Assembly (NCBI RefSeq): GCF_000337815.1
Contig: NZ_AOLN01000018.1
Span: 434,001-498,000 of the forward strand
Reading direction: 5' to 3'
DNA from: Haloferax mucosum ATCC BAA-1512
GTDB lineage: Archaea; Halobacteriota; Halobacteria; Halobacteriales; Haloferacaceae
Length of the DNA: 64,000 bases
Shown here: piece after piece, positions 34,826 to 43,461 of the stretch
How positions within the stretch are numbered: position 1 is the first letter of the stretch
Layout of the letters: each line of letters starts with the position of its first letter
Notes under the pieces: model-generated
Databases searched by the model: none
What the model saw: the letters and a program-made list of their open reading frames with translations, nothing else
Told to the model about the DNA's origin: nothing
Position numbers and translations under genes: made by a program

Positions 34826-35749
34826 TTAGAGCAGGCCGGACTTCTGGAGCTTCATGAGGTCCTCGGTCTCGAGGGTCTCGCCTTCCTTGAACTTCTGGTA
34901 GATTTCCTCGGCCTCGGCCTTGGCGGCTTCGCGCTCTTCGGCGCGGGAGTCCTTGCGCTGGCGCTCTTCTTTCTTGTCCAGTTCGCGGAGGCGCTTCTGG
35001 ACGCGAACGAAGTCTTCGTGGTGACGGTCGGCCGCTTCCTGAGCTTCGACGAAGAGTTCGTGCATCTCGTCGGCCTTGTCACGGATGTCGTCGGCCTCAC
35101 GGTAGGCCTCGATCATCTGGTTGTGGTGTTCTTGGGCGTCGTCTGCCAGCTCGGTCACCTTCTGGTGGTGCTGGGACGCCTCGGAGCGGACCTCTTCTGC
35201 CTCTTCGATGAGTTCTTCGAGGTCACCGCTCTCTTCGACCTTGTCCTTTTTTTGACGGAGTTCTTCGCGCTTGTTCTCGATCTTCTCGATAAGCTCGCGC
35301 TCGTCTTCCGTCGAGAGAACTTCGGTCTGCTGGCGGAACTCGAGTTGCTCGATCTCCTCTTTGAGCTCGTCGATATCTTTGCCGTCGTCGAGCTCGAGGT
35401 CGCTTTTCATTTCATCGACCTCGTCGAACAGCTCGTTAGCTTTCGCGTTGAGCTCGTTGCGCTTGTTCTTGTGCTCCTGGACCTGCGAGTTCATCTCGTC
35501 GCGCTGCTCGCGGTGGTTCTGCGCCTCGTCAACCTTCTCGCGTGTCATCGCGTTGAGGTCGTCACGCTTGGAGGCGCGCTCAGAAGCCATTTGGTTCAGT
35601 TCGTTACGGCGGTCTCGGAGTTGACCGGCGAGCTTGATGAGTTCGCCTTTCGAGCCGTTTTCGAGCTTTTCGTCTGGGAGATCGATGTTTCGTGCCTCGT
35701 CGAGTTCCTGCACGTCGAACTCGCTAAGTACTTCCTGCTTCGTTACCAT
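34826..35749 (-). CDS. Archaeal coiled-coil protein of unknown function
   Basis: A 307-residue, almost entirely alpha-helical coiled-coil protein, very rich in Glu, Lys, Arg and Gln with heptad spacing from about residue 35 to 295. It contains no cysteine and no TM segment. The start MVTKQEVLSEFDVQELDEARNIDLPDEKLENGSKGELIKLAGQLRDRRNELNQ and the end FKEGETLETEDLMKLQKSGLL match a family present across haloarchaea and annotated simply as coiled-coil protein; older labels as phosphoserine phosphatase are not supported by any visible motif. It may act as a scaffold or in cell structure. The promoter-proximal leader is about 130 bases. Confidence 0.85.
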   Translation of the reverse strand: MVTKQEVLSEFDVQELDEARNIDLPDEKLENGSKGELIKLAGQLRDRRNELNQMASERASKRDDLNAMTREKVDEAQNHREQRDEMNSQVQEHKNKRNELNAKANELFDEVDEMKSDLELDDGKDIDELKEEIEQLEFRQQTEVLSTEDERELIEKIENKREELRQKKDKVEESGDLEELIEEAEEVRSEASQHHQKVTELADDAQEHHNQMIEAYREADDIRDKADEMHELFVEAQEAADRHHEDFVRVQKRLRELDKKEERQRKDSRAEEREAAKAEAEEIYQKFKEGETLETEDLMKLQKSGLL

Positions 35750-36046
35750 GCGTAATCAATCCTCGATACCATCACCACTCCGTGCGTGGCGGCTGCTCTT
35801 TGGAGTGCGACCGACCGTGGATAAGAATTCCCGATCATTCTGCGTGCTATGCCGCCGGAACGCCGGAGGCGCTCAGGTACATGTTCATACAGGCGTCCAA
35901 CTAATAAATACTTCGGTGGTGAAACGGGTGAAAACAGTTACCACACCGCTCGTATCGCCGATTTCTACCATGTTAGTCAACTGCATAGATATATAAATGC
36001 CATCGAAATCGAGGGGGCTAAACCGGACCGAGACCGAGGGCGTTCT
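35750..36046. promoter_or_regulatory. Divergent promoters of the coiled-coil and DUF371 genes
   Basis: A 297-base gap. For the coiled-coil gene, TATTTATTAG on the minus strand (about 35903-35912) would give a start near 35880 and a leader of some 130 bases. For the DUF371 gene, GATATATAAATG at about 35987-35998 would start transcription near 36022, about 25 bases before its ATG. The long leader of the coiled-coil gene has no clear hairpin or ORF. Confidence 0.45.
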
Positions 36047-36472
36047 ATGCGAGAAGTCATTCGCGCCCGTGGCCACGAACACGTGAGCGCCGAGCACGCG
36101 AGCACGTTCGAAGTGACGAGTGACGACTGGCTCACTCCCGCCGGCGACTGTATCCTCGCAATCGAGGCGGACCGAACACCGGCGGATTTCGACCCGGCGT
36201 TCGTCGAAGCCTGCCAATCTCACGATGCGACGATTATTATCTCCGTGCGCGTGGAGACGGACGAGACCACCCACGAACAGACTGTCAGTGGACGCGGCCA
36301 TCCCGACCTCAGCTTCGAGGGCGACCGGAGCATCGTCTTTCGGACGAGCGACTACGTAGACGACAGAACGGGTGCTGTCGGCACCCAGCACGCCGCCGCC
36401 GGGTTCGACCGCGACCTCGTGTCGGCACTCGCCGCTGGCGCGGACCTCACCGCGACCATCGAAGTCGAATAA
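36047..36472 (+). CDS. DUF371 family protein
   Basis: A 141-residue archaeal protein, MREVIRARGHEHVSAEHASTFEVTSDDWLTPAGDCILAIEADRTPADF, closing with GFDRDLVSALAAGADLTATIEV. The GHENV/GHEHV start, TPxGDCI and the RxSD-x-D-RT phrase (here FRTSDYVDDRTGAVG) define DUF371, whose beta-rich fold is conserved but uncharacterised. The ATG at 36047 is the conserved start; the longer open frame includes the promoter. It stands 132 bases upstream of nth, probably as a separate unit. Confidence 0.88.
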   Translation: MREVIRARGHEHVSAEHASTFEVTSDDWLTPAGDCILAIEADRTPADFDPAFVEACQSHDATIIISVRVETDETTHEQTVSGRGHPDLSFEGDRSIVFRTSDYVDDRTGAVGTQHAAAGFDRDLVSALAAGADLTATIEVE

Positions 36473-36604
36473 CGCCGAGAGGCGAGAGACAGAAAACGAG
36501 AGCCAAAAGACGAGAACCGAAAACGAAACACGAGAGCGGTCGGTGGCGATTCGACGCGACCGCGACGGGATGCGCTTTTTGCGGCGCGGTCGTAACGTCA
36601 GCGT

Positions 36605-37411
36605 ATGCCCGAAGAGCCGTCCGAAAACATCAGCGGCGGACCCGGTGGCGGCGGTCAAGACGCGATATTCGAGCCTGCCGACCCGGAGACCGCGACGCGC
36701 GCCGAAGTGGTCGTTGACCGACTCGGGGAACGCTACTGGCGGAAGGCCTACGGCGGGCAAGGCGGCTTCGAGTGTCTCGTTCGAACCATCCTCAGCCAGA
36801 ACACGAGCGACAAGGCCAGCCAGCCAGCCCACGACACGTTGTTAGAGCGGTACGGCCGCGGCGACCTCGCGGAGTCACTCGCCGCGGCCGACCGAGAAGG
36901 CATTATCGACGCCATCCGGTCGGGCGGTCTCTACAATCGAAAGTCGAAGCTCATCCAAGGCGTCGCCGAAGACGTGCTCACCAACTTCGGGAGCGAAGCC
37001 GATTTCGACCGCTACGTCCGCGAGGAAGACCCCTCGACGGTCCGCGACCGCCTCTTGGAGATGAACGGAGTCGGGCCGAAGACCGCAGACTGCGTGCTTC
37101 TCTTCGCGGGCGGGCGCGGCGGTGTCTTTCCGGTTGACACGCACGTCCACCGAATCGCCCGCAGACTCGGTATCGCCTCCGTCGACGCCGACCACGAAGC
37201 CGTCCGCGCGACGCTCGAACGCGAGGTCCCCGCCGAGAAGTGCGGCTTCGGCCATACGGCGATGATTCAGTTCGGCCGTGAGTTCTGCACGGCGAGAAGC
37301 CCGGTCTGTCTCGACGATGACGACGAGTGCCCGATGGCGGACGTGTGCGAGCAGGTCGGTATCGACACCGAGCGTCAATCAGTCGTAGACCCCGCCGCCG
37401 CGGACGACTAA
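36605..37411 (+). CDS. nth: Endonuclease III (DNA glycosylase/AP lyase)
   Basis: A 268-residue base-excision repair enzyme for oxidised pyrimidines. The helix-hairpin-helix MNGVGPKTADCVLLF contains catalytic Lys159, and Asp178 lies in FPVDTHVHRIARRLG. The C-terminal cluster has Cys228, 235, 242 and 248. The spacing is C-x6-C-x6-C-x5-C, four residues longer in the middle than the usual C-x6-C-x2-C-x5-C, with an acidic LDDDDE insert. The first 30 residues are a Gly/Glu-rich extension. The stop overlaps that of the convergent gene by four bases. Confidence 0.94.
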   Translation: MPEEPSENISGGPGGGGQDAIFEPADPETATRAEVVVDRLGERYWRKAYGGQGGFECLVRTILSQNTSDKASQPAHDTLLERYGRGDLAESLAAADREGIIDAIRSGGLYNRKSKLIQGVAEDVLTNFGSEADFDRYVREEDPSTVRDRLLEMNGVGPKTADCVLLFAGGRGGVFPVDTHVHRIARRLGIASVDADHEAVRATLEREVPAEKCGFGHTAMIQFGREFCTARSPVCLDDDDECPMADVCEQVGIDTERQSVVDPAAADD

Positions 37412-37839
37412 CAGTGCTTCGTCCGAAGGCCGCTCACCGGTGAGCCGTCCGCCTCGTACGACGAATCGACGCCAGTGTCTGCGAACATCGGAAGCGACAT
37501 CGAGTAGTCGTAGACGACGCTAAAACGCGAAAACGGGTTCGAGACGAATTCGGTCGCGGGACCGACGCCGTCGAAGGCGACGCCCGCGCGGAGCTGGATA
37601 ATCGACTGGTTCCCGATAGCGCCGTTTGCTTCGATTCCGAACCCACCCGCACCACCGAGATTCTCGAACATCGAGAGGAAGACCACGAGGTCGATACCCG
37701 CCCCTTGGTCGCCGATATCGAACTGGTGGCCCTCGCCGGGGAAACACGGCGATGTCGGGCCGGTCGCGGCCGCGACGGGCGCGGTTGCGACGACGAGAAT
37801 CAAAAACAATGTCGAGCAGACACGTTTCGCGGCGTCCAT
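37408..37839 (-). CDS. Secreted protein of unknown function, DUF7332-like
   Basis: A 143-residue protein with a signal peptide (MDAAKRVCSTLFLILVVATAPVAAATG) and a small mature domain of about 118 residues containing PCFPGEGHQFDIGDQGAGIDLVVFLSMFENLGG and a final TKHC. The two mature cysteines, one near the start and one as the last residue, could make a disulfide joining the ends. The PC-PGEGHQ and FDIGDQG phrases recall a haloarchaeal family I remember as DUF7332. Function unknown. It is convergent with nth. Confidence 0.75.
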   Translation of the reverse strand: MDAAKRVCSTLFLILVVATAPVAAATGPTSPCFPGEGHQFDIGDQGAGIDLVVFLSMFENLGGAGGFGIEANGAIGNQSIIQLRAGVAFDGVGPATEFVSNPFSRFSVVYDYSMSLPMFADTGVDSSYEADGSPVSGLRTKHC

Positions 37840-37905
37840 ACGTTTGCTACTGCGTTCTGCTAATTAAGCCTAGGTAGAAATTCTCACGGATGATACGAAC
37901 GTCGC

Positions 37906-38289
37906 CTACGCGTCACCGTCTAACTGCTCGACGAGTTCGTCGAGCACGGCGTCGGCGCTAGCGAGGTTGGTCGCAAGCGGCGTCTGGTGAACGTCGCAGA
38001 TACGCAGTAGTGCGGAGATGTCTGGTTCGTGGGGCTGTGCGGTCAGCGGGTCGCGGAGGAAGATGACGCCGTCGCAGGTTTCACCGGCGATTTCCGCGCC
38101 GATTTGCATGTCGCCGCCGAGTGGTCCCGACTGCTTGCGCTCGATGTCGAGACCGGTGGCGTCGATGAGTCGCTGCCCGGTCGTGCCCGTCGCGATGAGT
38201 TCGAAACGTTCGAGGTCGGCCTTCCGCTCTTCGGCGAACGAGATGAGGTCCGGCTTCTTCTCGTCGTGAGCAATAAGTGCGAGACGCAT
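37906..38289 (-). CDS. mgsA: Methylglyoxal synthase
   Basis: A 127-residue MGS-domain enzyme converting dihydroxyacetone phosphate to methylglyoxal and phosphate. It starts [19 protein letters not shown], which holds the conserved HDxKK, and contains [38 protein letters not shown] with the phosphate-binding TGTT and the GPxGGDxQ motif, then [37 protein letters not shown]. Length and motifs fit a stand-alone synthase. ATG at 38289 is preferred over upstream in-frame starts at 38316 and 38352. A glyoxalase-fold protein that could remove the product is encoded at 10253-11032. Confidence 0.93.
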   Translation of the reverse strand: MRLALIAHDEKKPDLISFAEERKADLERFELIATGTTGQRLIDATGLDIERKQSGPLGGDMQIGAEIAGETCDGVIFLRDPLTAQPHEPDISALLRICDVHQTPLATNLASADAVLDELVEQLDGDA

Positions 38290-38449
38290 ACCGGAGACTC
38301 GTTCGAGCGTCGTCATGAATCTTCGGCCTTCGAAAGCGGGCCGAAACCGCAACCAGATAGCAAACAGCCAATCCCGGAGGGACCAGTCCGCCGGAAGCGT
38401 ACGAAAACGTTGCAGTTGAGAGCTGGTCTACAGACGACCGCCGGGAACG

Positions 38450-40372
38450 CTACTTGAAGCGGAACGTTTCGAGGTTCTTCGGGGCGAACGTTCGCATGTT
38501 GTAGTTGTGATAGAGCGCGGACGAGAGGTCCTGTACGGAGCGTTCGTCACCGTGAACGCAGAGTACTTTCTCTGGGCGCGGGTTCATCGTCTTGACGAAG
38601 TTTTCGAGTCCTTCGCGGTCGGCGTGGCCGGAGAAGCCATCCACCGTCTCGACGTCCATCTCGAGCTTGAGCGTGTTAGACCGACCGCGGCCGTTATCAT
38701 CGTTGACGGGTATCTCGTCCCACCCGCTCTGGATGCGACGACCGAGCGTCCCCTGTGCCTGGTAGCCGACGAAGACGAGACGGGAGTCCGGGTCGGGACC
38801 GATGTGGCGGAGCCACGACATGATGGGGCCGCCAGTGACCATCCCTGACGTGGAGAGGATGATTGCCTGGTCGTCGTCGGCGACCTCCTGTCGCTCTTCT
38901 TCGCCGCCGTCGATGTGGTTGAACTCCTCTGCGAGGAACGGGTTTTCGTCCTCGTGGAAGATGCGGTCGCGGAGGTCGTCGCGGAGATATTCGGGGTAGG
39001 TCGTGTGAATGGCCGTCGCCTCCCAAATCATCCCGTCGAGGTGGACCGGCATCTTCGGAATCTTGCCGGAGCGCATCGCCTCTTCGAGGACGAGCATAAT
39101 CTCTTGGGAGCGACCGACTGCGAACGCTGGGATGACGACCTTGCCGCCGCGCTCGTAGGTCTCGTTGATGACCTCGATGAGTCGCTCTTCGGAGTGTTGC
39201 TGGTCGGTCTGGTAGTCGTTGCGACCGCCGTAGGTCGATTCGAGGACGAGCGTCTCCACGCGCGGGAAGTCGTTGACCGCGCCGTTGAACAGGCGGGTGT
39301 CCTCGTAGTGAATGTCGCCGGAGAACGCGACGTTGTAGAGACCGTCACCGATGTGGAAATGTGTGACTGCGGAGCCGAGAATGTGGCCCGCGTTGTGGAA
39401 CGTGAGCTTCACGTCGGGGGCGATGTCGGTCACGTCGCCGTATTCGAGCGGGATGGTGTGCTTGATGGCTTCGCGGACCATCTCGGACTCGTACGGCGGC
39501 GCACGACCTTCCTTCGACGCCACGTCGAGGTAGTCGAGCGTCAGCAGACCCATGAGGTCGCGGGTCGGCTCGGTCGTATAAATCGGGCCGTCGTAACCGT
39601 ATTTGAACAACAGCGGGATAAGCGCCGAGTGGTCGAGGTGAGCGTGCGTCAAAACGACCGCATCGAGCGAGTTCGCGCCCGACCCGAGCGCTTCGGGGAC
39701 TTGGAGATACGGCACGTCGTCGGACCCCGGTTTGTCGCCGCAATCGACGAGGATGCGCGTTTCGGGCGTCGAGACGATAAAGGAAGCACGCCCGACCTCT
39801 CGACAGCATCCGAGCGTCGTGATGCGGACCCACTCGTCGTCGGAGAGCTGTTCGCGGTGAATCTGCCGCCCGGTTCGTTCGAGGATGCGGCGGCGGTCGT
39901 CACGTTCCTGTTTCAGGAAGTTGCGGACGTTCGAGACCGTGGACGACTGAATCGGAGGAGTGCGGACGACCTCGGGAGTCCATCCGACCTGTTGTGTGAT
40001 TTCGCGGAGCGTCGAGCCGTGTCGGCCGATGACCATCCCGGGCTTTTCGGCTTCGATGACAACCTCACCCGTGTCGATGTGGAAATCGAGGTCGGTGACA
40101 CCGGCTTCTTCGGGGATAACGTCCAGAATAGCGGGTTCCGCTTCGCGCGGGTCGGACAATACGTCGGGGTCCGGCCGGACCGTGATTCGTTTTCGGAGCT
40201 TGCTCGCAAGTTTCCGAATGAGGTCGCCGTTCTTGGCGAACTTCTTGGGGTCACGCGTGTAAACGACGAGTTCGGGCCCCTCGTATTTGACGTCGGAAAC
40301 CGAGATGTCGCGCGGGAGTTCGTTCGTAATCTCTGCCTTCAAATTCTCGAGTTGTTTATCTACGGAGCTCAT
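38450..40372 (-). CDS. aCPSF1: beta-CASP ribonuclease with KH domains, transcription terminator
   Basis: A 640-residue archaeal CPSF1. Residues 1-145 are two KH-like RNA-binding domains (GMVIGRHGSTLREITQQVGW shows the GxxG loop). The metallo-beta-lactamase part begins around 180 with CCREVGRASFIVSTPETRILVDCG, and the zinc motif VLTHAHLDHSALIP falls near residues 241-254. The beta-CASP insert follows, ending with GFSGHADREGLENFV and LCVHGDE. It cuts RNA 3' ends and acts as the general termination factor in archaea. All catalytic motifs are present. Confidence 0.96.
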   Translation of the reverse strand: MSSVDKQLENLKAEITNELPRDISVSDVKYEGPELVVYTRDPKKFAKNGDLIRKLASKLRKRITVRPDPDVLSDPREAEPAILDVIPEEAGVTDLDFHIDTGEVVIEAEKPGMVIGRHGSTLREITQQVGWTPEVVRTPPIQSSTVSNVRNFLKQERDDRRRILERTGRQIHREQLSDDEWVRITTLGCCREVGRASFIVSTPETRILVDCGDKPGSDDVPYLQVPEALGSGANSLDAVVLTHAHLDHSALIPLLFKYGYDGPIYTTEPTRDLMGLLTLDYLDVASKEGRAPPYESEMVREAIKHTIPLEYGDVTDIAPDVKLTFHNAGHILGSAVTHFHIGDGLYNVAFSGDIHYEDTRLFNGAVNDFPRVETLVLESTYGGRNDYQTDQQHSEERLIEVINETYERGGKVVIPAFAVGRSQEIMLVLEEAMRSGKIPKMPVHLDGMIWEATAIHTTYPEYLRDDLRDRIFHEDENPFLAEEFNHIDGGEEERQEVADDDQAIILSTSGMVTGGPIMSWLRHIGPDPDSRLVFVGYQAQGTLGRRIQSGWDEIPVNDDNGRGRSNTLKLEMDVETVDGFSGHADREGLENFVKTMNPRPEKVLCVHGDERSVQDLSSALYHNYNMRTFAPKNLETFRFK

Positions 40373-40571
40373 AGTTACGAGCGACCCGTCCGGTCCTGCG
40401 CCGGCAGGTCTCGGGAACCCCTACCTCAGGAGTGGTAACGCGAGACGGTTCACATTGCGGAGTGCCAGTCTCGGCCAACTGCAGAGAGAGCATAGTGAAC
40501 TGAATACGGTGGTATCTCAACTGCGGGAAGAGGCAGGGAAAACCCGCTTACCCGACAGTACCATGTCGTCA

Positions 40572-40579
40572 GTATAAAA
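40572..40579 (+). promoter_or_regulatory. TATA box of the unknown gene at 40621
   Basis: GTATAAAA lies 41 bases before the ATG, predicting a start around 40603 and a leader of about 18 bases. It stands in the 248-base gap divergent from the aCPSF1 gene; the rest of that gap has no ORF or convincing repeat. Confidence 0.55.
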
Positions 40580-40620
40580 CCCTTCGCAAAGTCGAAGCGT
40601 CTGCCGTCCAACCAACGGAC

Positions 40621-41103
40621 ATGGAACTCACGCCGACGGCTGTTTCCGAAGAGCGACGATGGGTCCGCGACCGGGCCGATGTCGTGGTCCCGCTCATCAA
40701 CGAGACCCGAGCGCGACTCGGCGAACTGTTCGAAACGGAGGTCGCCGAGGTAGACGAGCCAGCCTACTGCGACGCCGTAGACGAGGTGTTCGCGCGCGGC
40801 GACGTCGCCGTCAACATCGCGGCGTACATCCGAATCCTCCGGGAGTTGGACGTCGAAGGCGACTACCCGGGCTTCATCGTTGACGAGGTGCTCGGCCGCG
40901 AACTGGCGGCGACGATCGCGGGCGGCGAACCTCTCCGACTCCTCGCGCAGGCGACGTTTCACTTCGCAGATGTCGCGGTGCACACCGACGGACCCGCCGG
41001 ACTCGACGACCTCGACGCCGCGCTCGCGGCCGGCTTTCAGACGCGGCTTCCGGGATGGTCGTGGCGCGAGCGCGATTCCCCGTTCGACACCGTCCCTGAG
41101 TAG
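40621..41103 (+). CDS. Conserved soluble protein of unknown function
   Basis: A 160-residue acidic protein I do not recognise: MELTPTAVSEERRWVRDRADVVVPLINETRARLGELFETEVAEVDEP, then YCDAVDEVFARGDVAVNIAAYIRILRELDVEGDYPGFIVDEVLGRELA and a tail WSWRERDSPFDTVPE. It looks all-alpha, with no Cys pair, signal peptide or TM helix. A good promoter and haloarchaeal codon use support it being a real gene. It could belong with the regulator-like gene at 41177-41668, with which it converges. Confidence 0.7.
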   Translation: MELTPTAVSEERRWVRDRADVVVPLINETRARLGELFETEVAEVDEPAYCDAVDEVFARGDVAVNIAAYIRILRELDVEGDYPGFIVDEVLGRELAATIAGGEPLRLLAQATFHFADVAVHTDGPAGLDDLDAALAAGFQTRLPGWSWRERDSPFDTVPE

Positions 41104-41176
41104 GCCACCCTCGGCTACGACGGCGCGAAACGTCGCTCGTGGCGTCGAAAAACAGTAAAAATCGGACGCCGAGAGG

Positions 41177-41668
41177 CTACCACTTGAGACGAAGCGGCTC
41201 AGACGACGACGCTGGTTCGACGGCCGAATCGAGCGCGTGGAGTCGAGAGCGAAGCGCGCCAACGCACTCCTCGCACGCGGTTACGTGCGTGAGAATGCCG
41301 TCTTCGTACTCCGCCATAACCGCTCGCGGAGTGCGCCGTGTCACACGCTCGGGACCCATCCGACCAACGCCTCTCACCACGGGGTCGCCCAACCCCGAAA
41401 GCTCCTCGCCGTGGGTCGCCGCCCACCGCGCGTACGACGAGAGTCGCTCACGAATACGTGACTCTCTGGGCGTCAACTCCCCCGAGAGGTCGATGAATCG
41501 GTTCCACGTCTCGACATCGTACGTCTCGACGGTGCCGCGTTCGGCGACCTCGTCCAACCGCTGGATAACGGGTTCGAACTCGTCGTGCTTCCCGTTGGGA
41601 ATCCAAAGCTCTACCCTGACCGGGTCCCGCTGCGGCGTTGCTCGCTCACCGCTCACAGTAGTGTCCAT
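41177..41668 (-). CDS. HTH-domain-containing haloarchaeal protein
   Basis: A protein of about 163 residues. The N-terminal half, VRVELWIPNGKHDEFEPVIQRLDEVAERGTVETYDVETWNRFIDLSGELTPRES, resembles haloarchaeal proteins annotated as HTH domain-containing, with the RIRERLSSYARWAATHG block typical of them. A CEEC pair (ACEECVGAL) could bind a metal, or act as a redox site. Three in-frame ATGs (41689, 41677, 41668) are possible; a TATA-like ACATATCC near 41711 suits a short leader to any of them. I give the shortest. Likely regulatory; target unknown. Confidence 0.7.
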   Translation of the reverse strand: MDTTVSGERATPQRDPVRVELWIPNGKHDEFEPVIQRLDEVAERGTVETYDVETWNRFIDLSGELTPRESRIRERLSSYARWAATHGEELSGLGDPVVRGVGRMGPERVTRRTPRAVMAEYEDGILTHVTACEECVGALRSRLHALDSAVEPASSSEPLRLKW

Positions 41669-41833
41669 TGCTAACATACCAACCACCATTTCGGAACTAC
41701 GCCAGCCGAGGATATGTAACTATGCGTCCGCCGGAACCCCCGAACGTCGGGGGCGATTGGAGATGCGGACGACAGGTCGGGTCGCCCGCCCCCTTCGGGG
41801 CGTTTAAGGGTTCGCTACGGCTATCGATGGACA

Positions 41834-43300
41834 ATGAGCGACGAGCAGGAACTCGGTATTACCGAGTCGAAGGAGTACAACACCGGCGAGTGGTACGCCG
41901 AGGTCGTCCAGAAGGCGGGCCTTGCGAACTACGGTCCGGAGGGGATGAGCGGCTTTATCGTGACGCGGCCGCGCGGATACGCTCTCTGGGAAGCCGTCCA
42001 GAACTATCTCGACGGCGAGTTCAAGAAGACGGGCGTCCAGAACGCGTATTTCCCGCTTTTCATCCCCGAGAGCTATCTCGAACGTGAAAAGGACATCGTC
42101 GAAGGCTTCGACCCCGAAGTCGCGTGGGTCACCCACGGCGGCCACGAGGAACTCGAAGAACGATTGGCCGTCCGTCCGACCTCCGAGTCTATCATCGCGC
42201 CGTACATGGCCCAGTGGGTCCGAAGCCACCGCGACCTGCCGCTTCGCGTGAACCAGTGGGCGTCCGTCGTTCGATGGGAGGCCACCGAAACGAAGCCGTT
42301 CTTCCGCACGAAGGAGTTCCTCTGGCAGGAAGGCCACACGGCCCACCAGACCCGCGATGGCGCGTGGGACGAGACGATGACCCGTCTCTCGCAGTACCAG
42401 TCGCTCTACGAGGACGTGCTTGCTATCCCCGTGCTCCGCGGCGCGAAACCCGAACACGACAAGTTCCCCGGCGCTGATACAACCACGACGGTCGAGGCGC
42501 TCATGCCCGACGGCAAGTCCGTCCAGGCCGGAACGTCTCACTATCTCGGCACCTCGTTCGCCGACGCGTTCGACCTTACCTACACGACCGAAGCTGAAGA
42601 GGAAGAACCCGCACACACGACCTCGTGGGGTCTCTCCTGGCGCTCGCTCGGCGCGCTCATCATGACGCACTCTGACGACCAGGGGCTCATCTTGCCGCCG
42701 ACGGTCGCACCCGAACAGGTCGTCATCGTCCCCATCTGGCAGGCAGACACACAAGAGAAGGTCCTCGACTACGCCGAAGGAATCGCCGACGAACTCGAAG
42801 ACGCCGGCGTCCGAGTCGAACTCGACGACCGCGACGAGCGCAATCCCGGCTTCAAGTTCAACGAGTGGGAACTCAAGGGCGTCCCGGTTCGCTTCGAAAT
42901 CGGACCGAACGAGGTCGATGACGAAGTCGTCACGGCTGTCCACCGACCCGACGGCGAATCGGTCGAACTCGACCGCGAGAACATCGCCGAAGCCGTCCAA
43001 GAGCAGTTCGACGAGGTGTACGCGAAACTCTACGCCGCCGCCGAAGCGAACCTCGAATCGAACGTCCGCGAAGCGTCCGCTCGAAACGAGATTCTCGGCA
43101 CCATCGGCCAACACGGCGGCTACGTGAAAGCACCGTGGTGCGGCGACGAGTCCTGCGAGGAAGAAATAAAAGACCAAATCGCCGCGGAAATCGTGATGGT
43201 TCCCTTGAACGACGAGGACGCAGAGATTCACGACGGCGAAGACTGCGCTATCTGTGGTGAGAGCGCAACCGAGACCGCGTACTTCGCTAAATCGTACTAA
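41834..43300 (+). CDS. proS: Prolyl-tRNA synthetase (archaeal/eukaryotic type)
   Basis: A 488-residue class II synthetase. It starts MSDEQELGITESKEYNTGEWYAEVVQKAGLANYGPEGMSGFIVTRPRGYALWEAVQNYL, holds motif 2 around VVRWEATETKPFFRTKEFLWQEGHTAH, motif 3 with WGLSWRSLGALIMTHSDDQGLILPP, an anticodon-binding domain (VVIVPIWQ onward), and a C-terminal zinc-like domain with cysteines in WCGDESCEE and CAICGES, ending in Tyr as is usual for this ProRS group. It charges tRNA-Pro. Bacterial editing INS domain is absent, as expected. Confidence 0.97.
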   Translation: MSDEQELGITESKEYNTGEWYAEVVQKAGLANYGPEGMSGFIVTRPRGYALWEAVQNYLDGEFKKTGVQNAYFPLFIPESYLEREKDIVEGFDPEVAWVTHGGHEELEERLAVRPTSESIIAPYMAQWVRSHRDLPLRVNQWASVVRWEATETKPFFRTKEFLWQEGHTAHQTRDGAWDETMTRLSQYQSLYEDVLAIPVLRGAKPEHDKFPGADTTTTVEALMPDGKSVQAGTSHYLGTSFADAFDLTYTTEAEEEEPAHTTSWGLSWRSLGALIMTHSDDQGLILPPTVAPEQVVIVPIWQADTQEKVLDYAEGIADELEDAGVRVELDDRDERNPGFKFNEWELKGVPVRFEIGPNEVDDEVVTAVHRPDGESVELDRENIAEAVQEQFDEVYAKLYAAAEANLESNVREASARNEILGTIGQHGGYVKAPWCGDESCEEEIKDQIAAEIVMVPLNDEDAEIHDGEDCAICGESATETAYFAKSY

Positions 43301-43390
43301 CGCACCGAGAGCAGTTTTTTCACACGGTCGTTCGACGTGTTCGTCGTCTGTCGAATCATATCTAGTCTCTATACCAACACTGGATATGTC

Positions 43391-43461
43391 CTTATATGAT
43401 ATTGTAACACCCTTATGGTTTCAGGAAAAGTTGCTTATGGTGGTAGTGAATCTACCGGGGT
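43391..43461 (+). promoter_or_regulatory. gltB promoter and leader with phased CTTAT repeats
   Basis: CTTATAT at 43391 is a TATA-like element. CTTATGG recurs at 43412-43418 and 43434-43440, so the three CTTAT starts are 21 and 22 bases apart, two helical turns each. The first match is the promoter; the two downstream copies lie around the start site and in the leader. They could be operator half-sites for nitrogen control, or coincidence in A/T-rich DNA. A T-run at 43315-43320 just after proS probably ends that transcript. Confidence 0.4.

Noticed and set aside
38915-40438. 507-codon plus-strand ORF opposite aCPSF1
   Set aside because: It is a shadow of a protein with full beta-lactamase and KH motifs; its composition is typical of reverse translation.
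41804-43231. 475-codon minus-strand ORF opposite proS
   Set aside because: ProRS on the plus strand has every class II motif; the antisense product has none.
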